From Desulfomicrobium sp. ZS1 (GTDB lineage: Bacteria > Desulfobacterota > Desulfovibrionia > Desulfovibrionales > Desulfomicrobiaceae): DNA of 64,000 nucleotides. The notes below the pieces were generated by a model. The model did no database searches. It worked only from the letters and a program-made list of their open reading frames with translations, and had not been told where the DNA came from. Location: contig NZ_CP100351.1 in the NCBI RefSeq assembly GCF_024204645.1, positions 2,542,001 to 2,606,000 of the forward strand. The letters are read 5' to 3'. Positions 35,804 through 43,293 of this stretch are shown piece by piece. The stretch's first letter is position 1. Every line of letters starts with the position of its first letter. The position numbers and the translations under genes are program-made.

Positions 35804-35913
35804 CCTATTGATCCCGGTAAATATGTGTTCTGTCCAATTTGCCTCAGAAAGGCTGACTTCCGTACAACTCTATTGAATTCCGCATATCTCCATTGAATCC
35901 CCGCATATCGCCA

Positions 35914-35941
35914 TGTCATTCCCGCGAAGGCGGGAATCCAT
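35914..35941. repeat. Short intergenic palindrome, opposite orientation
   Basis: TGTCATTCCCGC, GAAG, GCGGGAATCCAT: an inverted partner of the copy at 35776-35803, 110 bases away. Confidence 0.8.
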
Positions 35942-35988
35942 CTTCCAGCAGCGAATCGCCGAACTAACGCACACCACCAGCGCCTCAA

Positions 35989-36162
35989 GGCCTGTTGTCG
36001 GCGTGGTCCTCGGCACCGTCGGATGTCTGACTGAGCCAGGCATCGTTTGTTGAATCGTTGCCGGACGCGCTGTCCGGGCTTCCCGCCCTGCACGCAACGA
36101 TTCAACTCTACGAGGCCGGAAAAGGAGTTCCGGCGGGGCTGAGGGCCATGCCGACAACGGGC
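35989..36162 (+). repeat. 174-bp palindromic element, copy 1
   Basis: The ends GGCCTGTTGTCGGCGTGG and CCATGCCGACAACGGGC are inverted repeats of about 25 bases with few mismatches. The interior includes a block (CACGCAACGATTCAACTC, TACGAGGCCGG) repeated in inverse orientation at 42967-43140, which has the same length of 174 bases. No convincing protein is encoded and no transposase is near. The structure is that of a MITE-like or large REP-type element. Confidence 0.75.
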
Positions 36163-36264
36163 CGTCTGCCGCACCCTCACCATTTTCTTCTTCACACTTG
36201 CCCCGCGCTTAAACATGCTTATTTCCACTACGTTCCAACGCACCATAAACCGGAGGCCACCCTC

Positions 36265-36696
36265 ATGGAAAAAAAACATGCCGTCTGCCCAAACTGCCAG
36301 ACCGTCAACGCCGTGCTAACCGAACGCATCCGCCAGAACCCGATCTGCGCCAAGTGCGCCACGCCCCTTCTGCCAGCCCGTCCGATCGACCTTACGGATC
36401 AGACCTTCGATCGATTCGTGTCCCGTTCCACCCTGCCCGTGCTCGTCGATTTCTGGGCGCCCTGGTGCGGACCGTGCAAAATGATGGCGCCAGCCTTTAA
36501 CGAGGCAGCGGCGACCCTTCAAGGGCAGGTGATCCTGGCCAAGATGGACACCGAGGCCCAGCGCGCCATCCCCTCACGCTTCACCATCCAGTCCGTGCCA
36601 AGCTTGGTCCTCTTCCGAAATGGCAAGGAGGTTGCGCGCACAGCCGGGGCCATGCCCGCAGGCCAGATCCAGGCGTGGGTAAGGCAGCAACTGTGA
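36265..36696 (+). CDS. trxC: Thioredoxin with N-terminal zinc finger (TrxC/Trx2 type)
   Basis: 143 residues from ATG 36265 (CGGAGG eight bases upstream). It is a cytoplasmic dithiol reductase. The N-terminal 30 residues contain two CxxC pairs, CPNCQ and CAKC, which bind zinc as in E. coli Trx2. The thioredoxin fold follows with the active site FWAPWCGPCKMMAP and the cis-proline loop IQSVPSLVLFRNG. Length and domain order match the family. It stands alone between the 174-bp element and tRNA-Ser. Confidence 0.95.
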   Translation: MEKKHAVCPNCQTVNAVLTERIRQNPICAKCATPLLPARPIDLTDQTFDRFVSRSTLPVLVDFWAPWCGPCKMMAPAFNEAAATLQGQVILAKMDTEAQRAIPSRFTIQSVPSLVLFRNGKEVARTAGAMPAGQIQAWVRQQL

Positions 36697-36832
36697 GCGA
36701 ATTTTTGCACTAGCCTTGGTCTGTCTGATTGCCTCAAAAACACTTTACTGCTCACGCTGATTGAATAACGCGAAGTAACTCGCTAAAATTGGTAGGCTTT
36801 GGCCTGAAATTCAAATTCCGCCAATTTTTCCC

Positions 36833-36861
36833 TTGCCAAACCAAGTGCTCTGACATAGGAA
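36833..36861 (+). promoter_or_regulatory. Possible promoter of tRNA-Ser/ffs
   Basis: TTGCCA and TAGGAA are separated by 17 bases, 16 bases before the tRNA. The -10 match is weak; position is the main support. Confidence 0.35.
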
Positions 36862-36877
36862 CGTTTTTCCCGATCGC

Positions 36878-36969
36878 GGAGAGGTGGCCGAGTCTGGTTT
36901 AAGGCGCACGCCTGGAAAGTGTGTGTACCTCAACGGGTACCGGAGGTTCGAATCCTCTCCTCTCCGCCA
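36878..36969 (+). tRNA. tRNA-Ser (anticodon GGA)
   Basis: The 7-bp acceptor stem is GGAGAGG/CCTCTCC, with discriminator G and an encoded CCA at 36967-36969. The anticodon arm is CACGC-CTGGAAA-GTGTG, giving GGA, which reads UCC and UCU. A long class II variable arm (TGTACC...GGGTACC) is characteristic of serine tRNAs. The T loop TTCGAAT is standard. Confidence 0.97.
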
Positions 36970-36984
36970 TATTGAAAAATGAAA

Positions 36985-37071
36985 GGGAAGCCGGGTGGCG
37001 GAAACGCTGCCAACCCCGTCAGGTCCGAAAGGAAGCAGCGGTAACAGTTGTTTTCGGGTACCCGGCTTCCC
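36985..37071 (+). ncRNA. ffs: 4.5S signal recognition particle RNA
   Basis: A long hairpin closed by GGGAAGCCGGGT at 36985-36996 and ACCCGGCTTCCC at 37060-37071. The apical part contains the invariant Ffh-binding motif: GTCAGGTCCGAAAGGAAGC in the lower strand and tetraloop region, flanked by AGCAGCGG. About 87 bases, the bacterial short form without an Alu domain. It lies 15 bases after tRNA-Ser and is probably cotranscribed with it. It has a strong terminator. Confidence 0.95.
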
Positions 37072-37072
37072 T

Positions 37073-37109
37073 GGCAGGTGCGAAATTTTTCGCTCCTGCC
37101 TTTTTTTTT
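37073..37109 (+). terminator. Terminator of the SRP RNA
   Basis: GGCAGGTGCGAAA pairs with TTCGCTCCTGCC, followed by nine T. Confidence 0.95.
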
Positions 37110-37249
37110 ATATTTGGCCCTTCTTCCACGCGCGCAGCCCTTCCCCATTGGCATCGGGCCATTATATTTACCGATAACGCGCATTCATGTTTCCAGTTTC
37201 CTTCCCGTGCCCATATCGGTTACGGGATCAAACTCATCACGGAGGACTT

Positions 37250-38101
37250 GTGACAAAATTCTCATTCCTGGGAGCCCTCATCCTGAGCCTTTGTCTCGTC
37301 GTTATGGCCATGCCTGATTTCGCCGATGCAAGACGCTTGGGCGGCGGAAGCTCGTTCGGGAGCAGACCGTCCTATTCCAAAAGTTATCAGAAGCCCTCGG
37401 CACCAGCGTCCTCGCCCACAAATCAGGCCGCACCCGGCGCATCCCCCATGGGCGGACGCGGCATGTTTGGCGGCTTGCTCGGCGGAATGCTCATGGGCGG
37501 ACTGCTGGGATCACTCTTTTTTGGCGGTGGATTTTCCGGAATTTCGTTTATCGACATTCTCTTGATCGGTGGCGGTCTTTTTCTGCTCATGCGTTTTCTG
37601 CGCAGTCGCCAGCCGGCTCCGCAGACCGCCGGAGGGCCTACCCGAGTTCACGACATGAACCGCGATGCCTGGAGCAACCTGCGTGCCTCGCAGCAGCACA
37701 CCGCATCCACGGCCCCCGACTACCCGGCAGGATTTGACGCCGACGACTTCCTGCAAGGCGCCAAGGCTGCGTATACCCGTCTTCAGGCCGCCTGGGACGC
37801 GCGCGACATGGACGACCTGGGCCAGTTCACCTCTGCGGACGTCTTCGCCGAGATTCAGTCTCAGGCAGCGGCGGACCCGAATCCCGGAAAAACGGAAATC
37901 CTGCTTCTGGAGGCCACGCTCCTTGAAGTCAAGACCCTGGGTAACCAGACCATAGCCACGGTTCTCTTCGACACCATGCTGCGCGAGGACTCGACCTCGG
38001 CTCCGGCCGAACAGGTCCGCGAAGCGTGGCATTTCAGCCGTTACGAAGCCGGCGGCGCAAAGCACTGGGTCGTGGAAGGCATTCAGCAACTGGAAAAATG
38101 A
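37250..38101 (+). CDS. Tim44-like domain membrane protein
   Basis: 283 residues from GTG 37250, preceded by GGAGGAC. A hydrophobic signal or anchor at the N-terminus (FSFLGALILSLCLVVMAM) is followed by a Ser/Pro/Gly-rich segment. Next comes a glycine-rich membrane part (MGGRGMFGGLLGGMLMGGLLGS, then IDILLIGGGLFLLMRFL). The C-terminal 130 residues form a Tim44-like domain (FLQGAKAAYTRLQAAWDARDMDDLGQFTS, ending VREAWHFSRYEAGGAKHWVVEGIQQLE, named as regions). Bacterial members are inner-membrane proteins of unclear function. Its stop overlaps the zinc-ribbon ORF downstream. Confidence 0.88.
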   Translation: MTKFSFLGALILSLCLVVMAMPDFADARRLGGGSSFGSRPSYSKSYQKPSAPASSPTNQAAPGASPMGGRGMFGGLLGGMLMGGLLGSLFFGGGFSGISFIDILLIGGGLFLLMRFLRSRQPAPQTAGGPTRVHDMNRDAWSNLRASQQHTASTAPDYPAGFDADDFLQGAKAAYTRLQAAWDARDMDDLGQFTSADVFAEIQSQAAADPNPGKTEILLLEATLLEVKTLGNQTIATVLFDTMLREDSTSAPAEQVREAWHFSRYEAGGAKHWVVEGIQQLEK

Positions 38102-38307
38102 TGCGTTCGGACCAGTCCCACGAAAACGACGACATTCCCTGCCCGATCTGCGGCAAACCGGCGCAGATCAGGGGCAGGTGAGCCGTGGCGCGCATCTCCT
38201 GCAGGTACTGCGGGAGCGACGTCTTGGCCAGTGCGTACAAGGATGCCATCGAAGCGTACAAACAAGGATTATGCTCCGGGGAGGATACGGACCCGGACAC
38301 TCCCTGA
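38098..38307 (+). pseudogene. Small zinc-ribbon ORF interrupted by an in-frame TGA
   Basis: An ATG overlapping the Tim44-like stop begins MMRSDQSHENDDIPCPICGK, and TGA occurs at 38179-38181 (codon 28). The same frame then continues as AVARISCRYCGSDVLASAY... to a stop at 38305-38307. The two halves together give two CxxCG knuckles (CPICG, CRYCG), one complete zinc ribbon, so they were almost certainly one gene of 69 codons. Either a nonsense mutation has broken it, the second half restarts at GTG 38185, or the TGA is decoded as selenocysteine. A 9-bp hairpin lies 14 bases after the TGA (38196-38216). Confidence 0.55.
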
Positions 38308-38340
38308 GACCACAAACTTCATTCTATAAGGAAACCGTAC

Positions 38341-39162
38341 ATGAAAAGAATCCTCTCCCTGACGGTACTCTTTTGTGCCGTTGCCGCGTCCGCGCTGGCC
38401 GCCGCTCCCGAAGCCGCCCTCAAGGCGCTGGCCCTGGGCAATGAAAAGTTCGTTCTGGAGCAAAGCCTGGAGCCCGCGCCCGTGGCCATCGTCATCGCCG
38501 ACCCGGCCATCTCCGTACCGGTGACCGACCTTTTCGGTCTGGCCGAACCAAAGCTCGCCGTGGTCGAGCCCGAAGGCGGTTTTGGACCCAACACCGGCCT
38601 TGCAGTACAGGGCACGGACATAAGCGTCCCCCTGATCGTCGTTCTCGGACTGGAAGAAAACGCGGTTTGGGCGGTCTATGCCAACACGCTGGTGGCGTCT
38701 CCGGACCTGATCCATGCGGTATTGAAGGGCCAGATTTCAGTCGTGGGAGCTGTGGTCGACGCGCAGAGCGGAGCCGTCACGATTCTTGGCGCTCACCCCG
38801 AACTGCAGATTCTGGTCGGACAGTACCTACTTACGCTGCCTTCCGAGTCCGAGACCGACGTGGCGGCTGAAACAGCGGCAAAAGTCGCGCCCGAAACCGA
38901 AGCCGCGGCCCAGACCCAGGCAACATCGGCTCCTGCGGTGGAAGAAAATCAGGACACCAAATCCCATGAAGCCGTAGTCAAGGAAGACGCCGCCCAGGCA
39001 GAAGGCCACGCAGCGTCCGCCGAAACAGACCACGGCGCAGCCGCAGGCGACGCCCAGACCACGCAGGAATCCGGCGGCTCAGGCTTCATGCTTGTCCTCG
39101 TATTCATCGCCGCCCTCATTGGAGTGATTGTGTTCATGGACAAGACTGTGCTCAAAGGCTGA
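38341..39162 (+). CDS. Membrane-anchored pseudo-carbonic anhydrase (no zinc ligands)
   Basis: 273 residues with a signal peptide (MKRILSLTVLFCAVAASALA) and AAGGA upstream. Residues 24-160 align by eye with the beta-carbonic anhydrase encoded next (39385-40359): PVAIVIADPAISVP against FATVIACSDSRVP, VPLIVVLGLEENA against TPVLMVLGHSYCG, and VVGAVVDAQSGAVTILGAHPE against VVGAVYDILTGKVNILGAHPN. Every zinc or catalytic residue (Cys, Asp, Arg, His, Cys) is replaced. An Ala/Glu-rich linker and a C-terminal helix (FMLVLVFIAALIGVIVFMDK) follow, as in the neighbour. It is probably periplasmic, inactive as an anhydrase, and regulatory or structural. Confidence 0.8.
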   Translation: MKRILSLTVLFCAVAASALAAAPEAALKALALGNEKFVLEQSLEPAPVAIVIADPAISVPVTDLFGLAEPKLAVVEPEGGFGPNTGLAVQGTDISVPLIVVLGLEENAVWAVYANTLVASPDLIHAVLKGQISVVGAVVDAQSGAVTILGAHPELQILVGQYLLTLPSESETDVAAETAAKVAPETEAAAQTQATSAPAVEENQDTKSHEAVVKEDAAQAEGHAASAETDHGAAAGDAQTTQESGGSGFMLVLVFIAALIGVIVFMDKTVLKG

Positions 39163-39189
39163 GCGCAAGAGGATGCACATCGCTTTCAC

Positions 39190-39224
39190 ACGGCGCACGG
39201 CTTCGGCCGCGCGCCGTTTTTTTT
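39190..39224 (+). terminator. Terminator after the pseudo-carbonic anhydrase
   Basis: ACGGCGC and GCGCCGT pair around a GC-rich loop with an inner GGC/GCC stem, followed by eight T. Confidence 0.9.
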
Positions 39225-39384
39225 ATCCTCTCGTAAGGTCCCCTGACAAAAAAACTTTCGATTACAACACTTCTTGAAATATGCTTGAAGCTACGTTAGA
39301 TTTGAGAATATTTTCCCAAGTATACTTTATTCGCAAGATCGCAGCCAAGGCTGCTCACCTCAAACCTTCAATCAGGGGTCCAAC

Positions 39385-40359
39385 ATGTTCATCAAACGTC
39401 TTGTCCTGGTCTTTCTGCTTGTCTTTGCTCCGCTTGCGGTCATGGCGTCATCTCCTGGCGTCCATCCCGTAAGTCCCGAAAATGGATTGAAGATGCTCAC
39501 CGAAGGAAACCTGCGCTTCGCTCTGGGCCAATCGACCCACCCCAACACCAGTTTTTCCAGACGTCTGCTGACCACCACGGAAGGACAGGCCCCCTTCGCT
39601 ACGGTCATCGCCTGTTCCGATTCGAGAGTCCCGGTTGAAATCCTTTTCGATCAAGGGATTGGAGACTTGTTTGTGATCAAGGTCGCCGGCAACGTGGCCG
39701 ACACGGACGAAATCGGATCCGCCGAGTATGGCGTGGATCATCTCGGTACGCCGGTGCTGATGGTGCTCGGACACTCCTACTGCGGCGCCGTCACGGCCGT
39801 GACCACGGGCGCCGAAGTCCATGGCAGCATTCCCGCCCTGGTCGACAACATCGTGCCGGCGGTGGAAAAGGCTCGCCATGAACACCCGGATGCCGAAACT
39901 CCCGAACTCATCGTCCAGGCCATCGAGACCAATGTCTGGCAGGCCGTCGAAGACCTGCTCGGCAACAGCCACGCTATCGCCGACCGGGCCAAGGACGGCC
40001 GGGTTATCGTGGTTGGGGCCGTGTACGACATCCTCACCGGCAAGGTGAACATTCTGGGCGCTCATCCCAACCAGACCGAACTCCTGGGCGGAGTGACGCC
40101 CCCGGTCCACGCCGAACCGGCAAAGGATGCCCACGCTCCGACCGAACAGTCCCCGGCCGAGTCGGCTCCGGCCGAACAGGCGGACGCCGCCCATGCGGAA
40201 CCCACCGTGGAGAAGGCCGCGACCGAAGGGCATGCCGAGGCGGCGGAAGCCCCTTCCTCCGGAGGATTCGGCTTTTTCTCCTTTATCGTGTTCATTCTTC
40301 TGCTCGTTGGAGCGGTCGTCGTGCTCGACAAGAAGATACTCAATCCCGATCAGGACTAA
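39385..40359 (+). CDS. Exported, membrane-anchored beta-carbonic anhydrase
   Basis: 324 residues. It interconverts CO2 and bicarbonate. A signal peptide (MFIKRLVLVFLLVFAPLAVMA) precedes a complete beta-class domain with zinc ligands Cys77, His130 and Cys133 and the catalytic Asp79-Arg81 pair (IACSDSRVPVEILFDQG; VLGHSYCGAV). After residue 235 comes an Ala/Glu/Pro-rich linker of about 50 residues and a C-terminal helix (FFSFIVFILLLVGAVVVLDKK). The domain should thus sit in the periplasm, tethered to the membrane. The same layout in the upstream paralogue points to tandem duplication. The ribosome site is weak. A terminator separates the two genes. Confidence 0.93.
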   Translation: MFIKRLVLVFLLVFAPLAVMASSPGVHPVSPENGLKMLTEGNLRFALGQSTHPNTSFSRRLLTTTEGQAPFATVIACSDSRVPVEILFDQGIGDLFVIKVAGNVADTDEIGSAEYGVDHLGTPVLMVLGHSYCGAVTAVTTGAEVHGSIPALVDNIVPAVEKARHEHPDAETPELIVQAIETNVWQAVEDLLGNSHAIADRAKDGRVIVVGAVYDILTGKVNILGAHPNQTELLGGVTPPVHAEPAKDAHAPTEQSPAESAPAEQADAAHAEPTVEKAATEGHAEAAEAPSSGGFGFFSFIVFILLLVGAVVVLDKKILNPDQD

Positions 40360-40365
40360 GACGCA

Positions 40366-40391
40366 AACCCGGCCCGGCCGGGTTTCTCTTT
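40366..40391 (+). terminator. Terminator after the carbonic anhydrase
   Basis: AAACCCGGC and GCCGGGTTT form a tight stem, followed by CTCTTTT. Confidence 0.8.
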
Positions 40392-40503
40392 TCCAGGGTG
40401 CGGCACAGGGCAGAACGCGCAATCTTGAATGCCGATCTTGTTCAAACACCACAAATCAGGTAGAGGGCTTGTAATCGTATCTTCCTATTCATGCGGAGCA
40501 TCC

Positions 40504-41253
40504 ATGATCCGGACGTTGCACCTTCTCCTCCTGATCTTCTTTCTAAGCACCGGCCTTGGCTTGGCTCAGGAACATATGACCTGCGGGGTCGCGACGGGCT
40601 TTCCGCCCTATCAATTTGCCATTGATGGAGAGCCCGCCGGATTCGACGTCGATGTGGCAAAAGCCGTCTGTGCCCGGCTTGATGCGTCCGCCCGTTTCGA
40701 ACAGGGAGAATGGGACAATGTCGTGAGCATGCTGCTCTTCGGCCGGATAGACATGGTCGTGGGCATGGAGGTCAACACATTCCGCCACGAGTATTTTGAA
40801 TTTTCCACGCCCTACGCCAAACGCCATGACGTAGTCTTTGTCTCCGCAAACAGCACCGTGACCAGCGTTGAAGACCTTTTTGGCCTGATCATAACCGGAG
40901 ACAGGCACTCCTTTGTAGAGCTGCTGTGGAAAAAAGAAGGCATCCATCACAAAATCCGCATCATGCAGGCCAAGACCAAGGAAGACTCCATGGACCTTCT
41001 GGCGCGTGGAGAAACTACGGCAGCCATCATGCCGCTGGAAGTCGGCAAATATCTGGCCAAACAGCGCGGCCTCAAAATCCGGGTGCTCATGAGTCCGGAC
41101 CCGGGCTCCGAGGTGGCCATCGCGCTGCGCAAAGGGCAACCAGAGCTGCTCAAGAGGATAAACGAGGCGCTCCTGGAAATGCAGACCGATGGAGAACTGA
41201 GCGCCCTGTCCCGCAAATGGTTCTCAAACACCACGACACAAAGACAGGAATAG
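40504..41253 (+). CDS. Family 3 periplasmic solute-binding protein
   Basis: 249 residues from ATG 40504, which opens a signal peptide (MIRTLHLLLLIFFLSTGLGLAQ). The mature part has the SBP_bac_3 pattern: CGVATGFPPYQFAIDGEPAGFDVDVAKAVCARL, then MLLFGRIDMVVGMEVNTFRHEYFEFSTPYA, and a C-terminal KINEALLEM-like helix (named as regions). Such proteins bind amino acids or serve as sensor domains. No ABC permease or ATPase is adjacent, so this is an orphan binding protein. It faces the convergent TM2 gene after 10 bases. Confidence 0.9.
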   Translation: MIRTLHLLLLIFFLSTGLGLAQEHMTCGVATGFPPYQFAIDGEPAGFDVDVAKAVCARLDASARFEQGEWDNVVSMLLFGRIDMVVGMEVNTFRHEYFEFSTPYAKRHDVVFVSANSTVTSVEDLFGLIITGDRHSFVELLWKKEGIHHKIRIMQAKTKEDSMDLLARGETTAAIMPLEVGKYLAKQRGLKIRVLMSPDPGSEVAIALRKGQPELLKRINEALLEMQTDGELSALSRKWFSNTTTQRQE

Positions 41254-41263
41254 AAACCGCCTT

Positions 41264-41671
41264 TCAGCCGTTGGTGGCGTTCAGGACCGTGATCTGATCA
41301 TTCAAGGTCCAGAAATCATAGATATAGCCGATCAGAAAAAATCCTCCGGTCAGCATGTAGAGGATTCCCGTGATCCACTTGCCCATGTACATGCGGTGCA
41401 CGCCCAAAACGCCCAGAAAGGTGAGCAGAATCCAGGCCAGGGAATAATCGATGCGTCCGGCCCGAAATCGCAGCGCAGCCGTGCGTTCCATGGACGGGAT
41501 GAGAAAAAGGTCAACAATCCAGCCGATAAAAAGAAGGCCCAGGGTGAAAAAATAGATCGTCCCGGAAATGGGGCGACCATAATAAAAGCGGTGCGCTCCC
41601 GTAAATCCGAAAATCCAGAGCAGATAGCCCATAAAAGTGCTGTGCGTTTCAACCGTGTTCTCTCCACGCAT
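41264..41671 (-). CDS. Double TM2-domain membrane protein
   Basis: 135 residues with two TM2 modules in tandem. Each has a helix, a short GxHRFYxG-type turn and a second helix ending in a GxIxD motif: residues 12-58 (FGFTGAHRFYYGRPISG, LLFIGWIVDLF) and 78-125 (LGVLGVHRMYMGKWITG, GFFLIGYIYDFWTL). It is an inner-membrane protein of unknown role. Most TM2 proteins carry a single copy, so this is an internal duplication. A purine-rich GGGGGA lies upstream of the ATG. Confidence 0.88.
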   Translation of the reverse strand: MRGENTVETHSTFMGYLLWIFGFTGAHRFYYGRPISGTIYFFTLGLLFIGWIVDLFLIPSMERTAALRFRAGRIDYSLAWILLTFLGVLGVHRMYMGKWITGILYMLTGGFFLIGYIYDFWTLNDQITVLNATNG

Positions 41672-41829
41672 AAAGTCCCCCTGTTTTATTGAGTATCATG
41701 TCAAATGTCCCGGGTTTCATAAAATGAAACGTGGCCTCGGACATTGCCGATCCATTTCTGGCTTGTTGACCTTTTCTAATCAAAAAGCAATGATATCGGC
41801 AACTCGCATCCATAAGGAATCTCATTCCC

Positions 41830-42936
41830 ATGATACATAAAAATCGACTGACAAACACATTTTTCGACCTGGTCCGCCTCGACAGCCCCTCCGGCCAGGA
41901 AAAACCCGTGGCCGACCATCTGTGCGCCCTGCTCAGCGCCAGGGGCTATGATGTCCACGTCGATAACGCCGGCTCTTTTTTCGGCGGCAACTCGGGCAAC
42001 GTCATCGTCCGCGTTCCCGCCACCGGCCCCGGCGACGCCATGGCTTTTTCCGCGCACATGGACTGCGTCGATCCCTGCATAGGCGTTGAGCCAGTCCTGA
42101 CCGACGGCGTCATCCGCTCCGCCACGAACACCGTCCTCGGCGGCGACGACAAGGCCGGCATCAGCGCCATTCTGGAAGCCCTCTTCCACCTTGAAGAAGA
42201 CGGCATCCCCCATCCCGAACTTTTCCTGCTTTTCACGGTTTGCGAAGAGGCCGGGATGTTCGGGGCCAAGCATCTGGATTTTTCACGGATCAAAGCCAGG
42301 GAAATCGTCGTCCTCGATTCAAGCGGGGAGGTCGGCACCATTATCGTCCGCGCGCCATCCAAGGCCGGCCTGTCCATCACCTTTCACGGCCGCGCGGCCC
42401 ATGCCGGCATCGAACCGGAAAAAGGAATCAGCGCCATCCAGATAGCGGCCAACGCGGTCAGTCGCATGAAGCTTCTGCGCATCGACGAGGAAACGGTCGC
42501 CAATCTTGGACGCATCGAGGGCGGAGGACAAACCAACATCGTTCCGGACTGCGTGACCCTGACCGGAGAGGCCAGATCACACAGCAACGCCAGGCTCATG
42601 GCCCAGATCGAGCACATGCGCCTGTGTTGCGTCGAAGCGGCCCAGGAATTGGGCGGGAATTTTGATTTCAGCCACGAAATCTCCTACCCGGCCATGGACG
42701 TTCCCGCCGACAGCAAACTCCTGCACCGCGCCCTGCACGCCTGCAACGACCTGAACCTGACCGCGGCGGTCAAGGGCACGGGCGGCGGCAGCGACGCCAA
42801 CATCTTCGCCGGCCAGGGCCTGTCCTGCATCAACCTGGGCATCGGCATGAGCAGGGTGCACACCACGGATGAATTCATCCGCGTCGACGACATGGTAAAA
42901 GCAGTGCAACTCACGGCGGCCCTGATGCAGCGGTAG
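41830..42936 (+). CDS. M20-family metallopeptidase (PepT-like)
   Basis: 368 residues, cytoplasmic. A zinc-dependent aminopeptidase/tripeptidase-like hydrolase. Metal-site motifs: FSAHMDCVDP (first His and Asp), VLGGDDKAGISAILEAL (bridging Asp), FTVCEEAGMFGAKHLD (catalytic Glu pair), DSSGEVGTIIVRAPSK, and a C-terminal GGGSDANIF plus the last His in SRVHTTDEFI. The lid domain has ITFHGRAAHAGIEPEKGISAI. AAGGA is present but 12 bases from the ATG. A 174-bp repeat element lies just downstream. Confidence 0.92.
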   Translation: MIHKNRLTNTFFDLVRLDSPSGQEKPVADHLCALLSARGYDVHVDNAGSFFGGNSGNVIVRVPATGPGDAMAFSAHMDCVDPCIGVEPVLTDGVIRSATNTVLGGDDKAGISAILEALFHLEEDGIPHPELFLLFTVCEEAGMFGAKHLDFSRIKAREIVVLDSSGEVGTIIVRAPSKAGLSITFHGRAAHAGIEPEKGISAIQIAANAVSRMKLLRIDEETVANLGRIEGGGQTNIVPDCVTLTGEARSHSNARLMAQIEHMRLCCVEAAQELGGNFDFSHEISYPAMDVPADSKLLHRALHACNDLNLTAAVKGTGGGSDANIFAGQGLSCINLGIGMSRVHTTDEFIRVDDMVKAVQLTAALMQR

Positions 42937-42966
42937 GAGTCCGGGAGGTTCCGAGATGCGGCCCGC

Positions 42967-43140
42967 GGCCTGCTGTCGGCATGGCCCTCGGCCCCGCCGG
43001 AACTCCTTCACCGGCCTCGTAGAGTTGAATCGCTGCGTGCAGGGCGGACAATCAGTACAGTGCGGCAGGCAGCGTTCAACAAACGATGCCTGGCTCAGTC
43101 AGACAGCCGACGAGGCCGAGGGCCATACCGACAGCAGGCC
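42967..43140 (-). repeat. 174-bp palindromic element, copy 2 (inverted relative to copy 1)
   Basis: The ends GGCCTGCTGTCGGCATGG and CCATACCGACAGCAGGCC are near-perfect inverted repeats, one mismatch in about 27 bases. The interior matches the reverse complement of 35989-36162, including CCGGCCTCGTAGAGTTGAA and TGCGTGCAGGGCGG, with about 80-85% identity by eye. It starts 30 bases after the peptidase stop. The 357-base gap otherwise holds only the terminator at 43239. Confidence 0.78.
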
Positions 43141-43238
43141 TTGAGGAACTGGCGGACGACATCATTCTTACGGCCGCATGTAGGAAGATGATGAATTAAT
43201 CCCTGAGGACGATTGCAGCGATCTTCCGTTCATAACGC

Positions 43239-43273
43239 AAACGGGCGACCCTTGGGCCGCCCGTTTTGTTTTT
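43239..43273. terminator. Convergent terminator between the peptidase and gatB
   Basis: AAACGGGCG and CGCCCGTTT pair around a short loop, with TGTTTTT following on the plus strand. The stem can serve gatB transcripts from the other side as well. Confidence 0.8.
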
Positions 43274-43293
43274 GCGAGATATGGCGCTTCAGC

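Noticed and set aside
36058-36264. A longer thioredoxin starting at ATG 36058
   Set aside because: The extra 69 codons lie within and after the 174-bp repeat and encode nothing family-like; ATG 36265 has CGGAGG and starts the zinc-finger region correctly.
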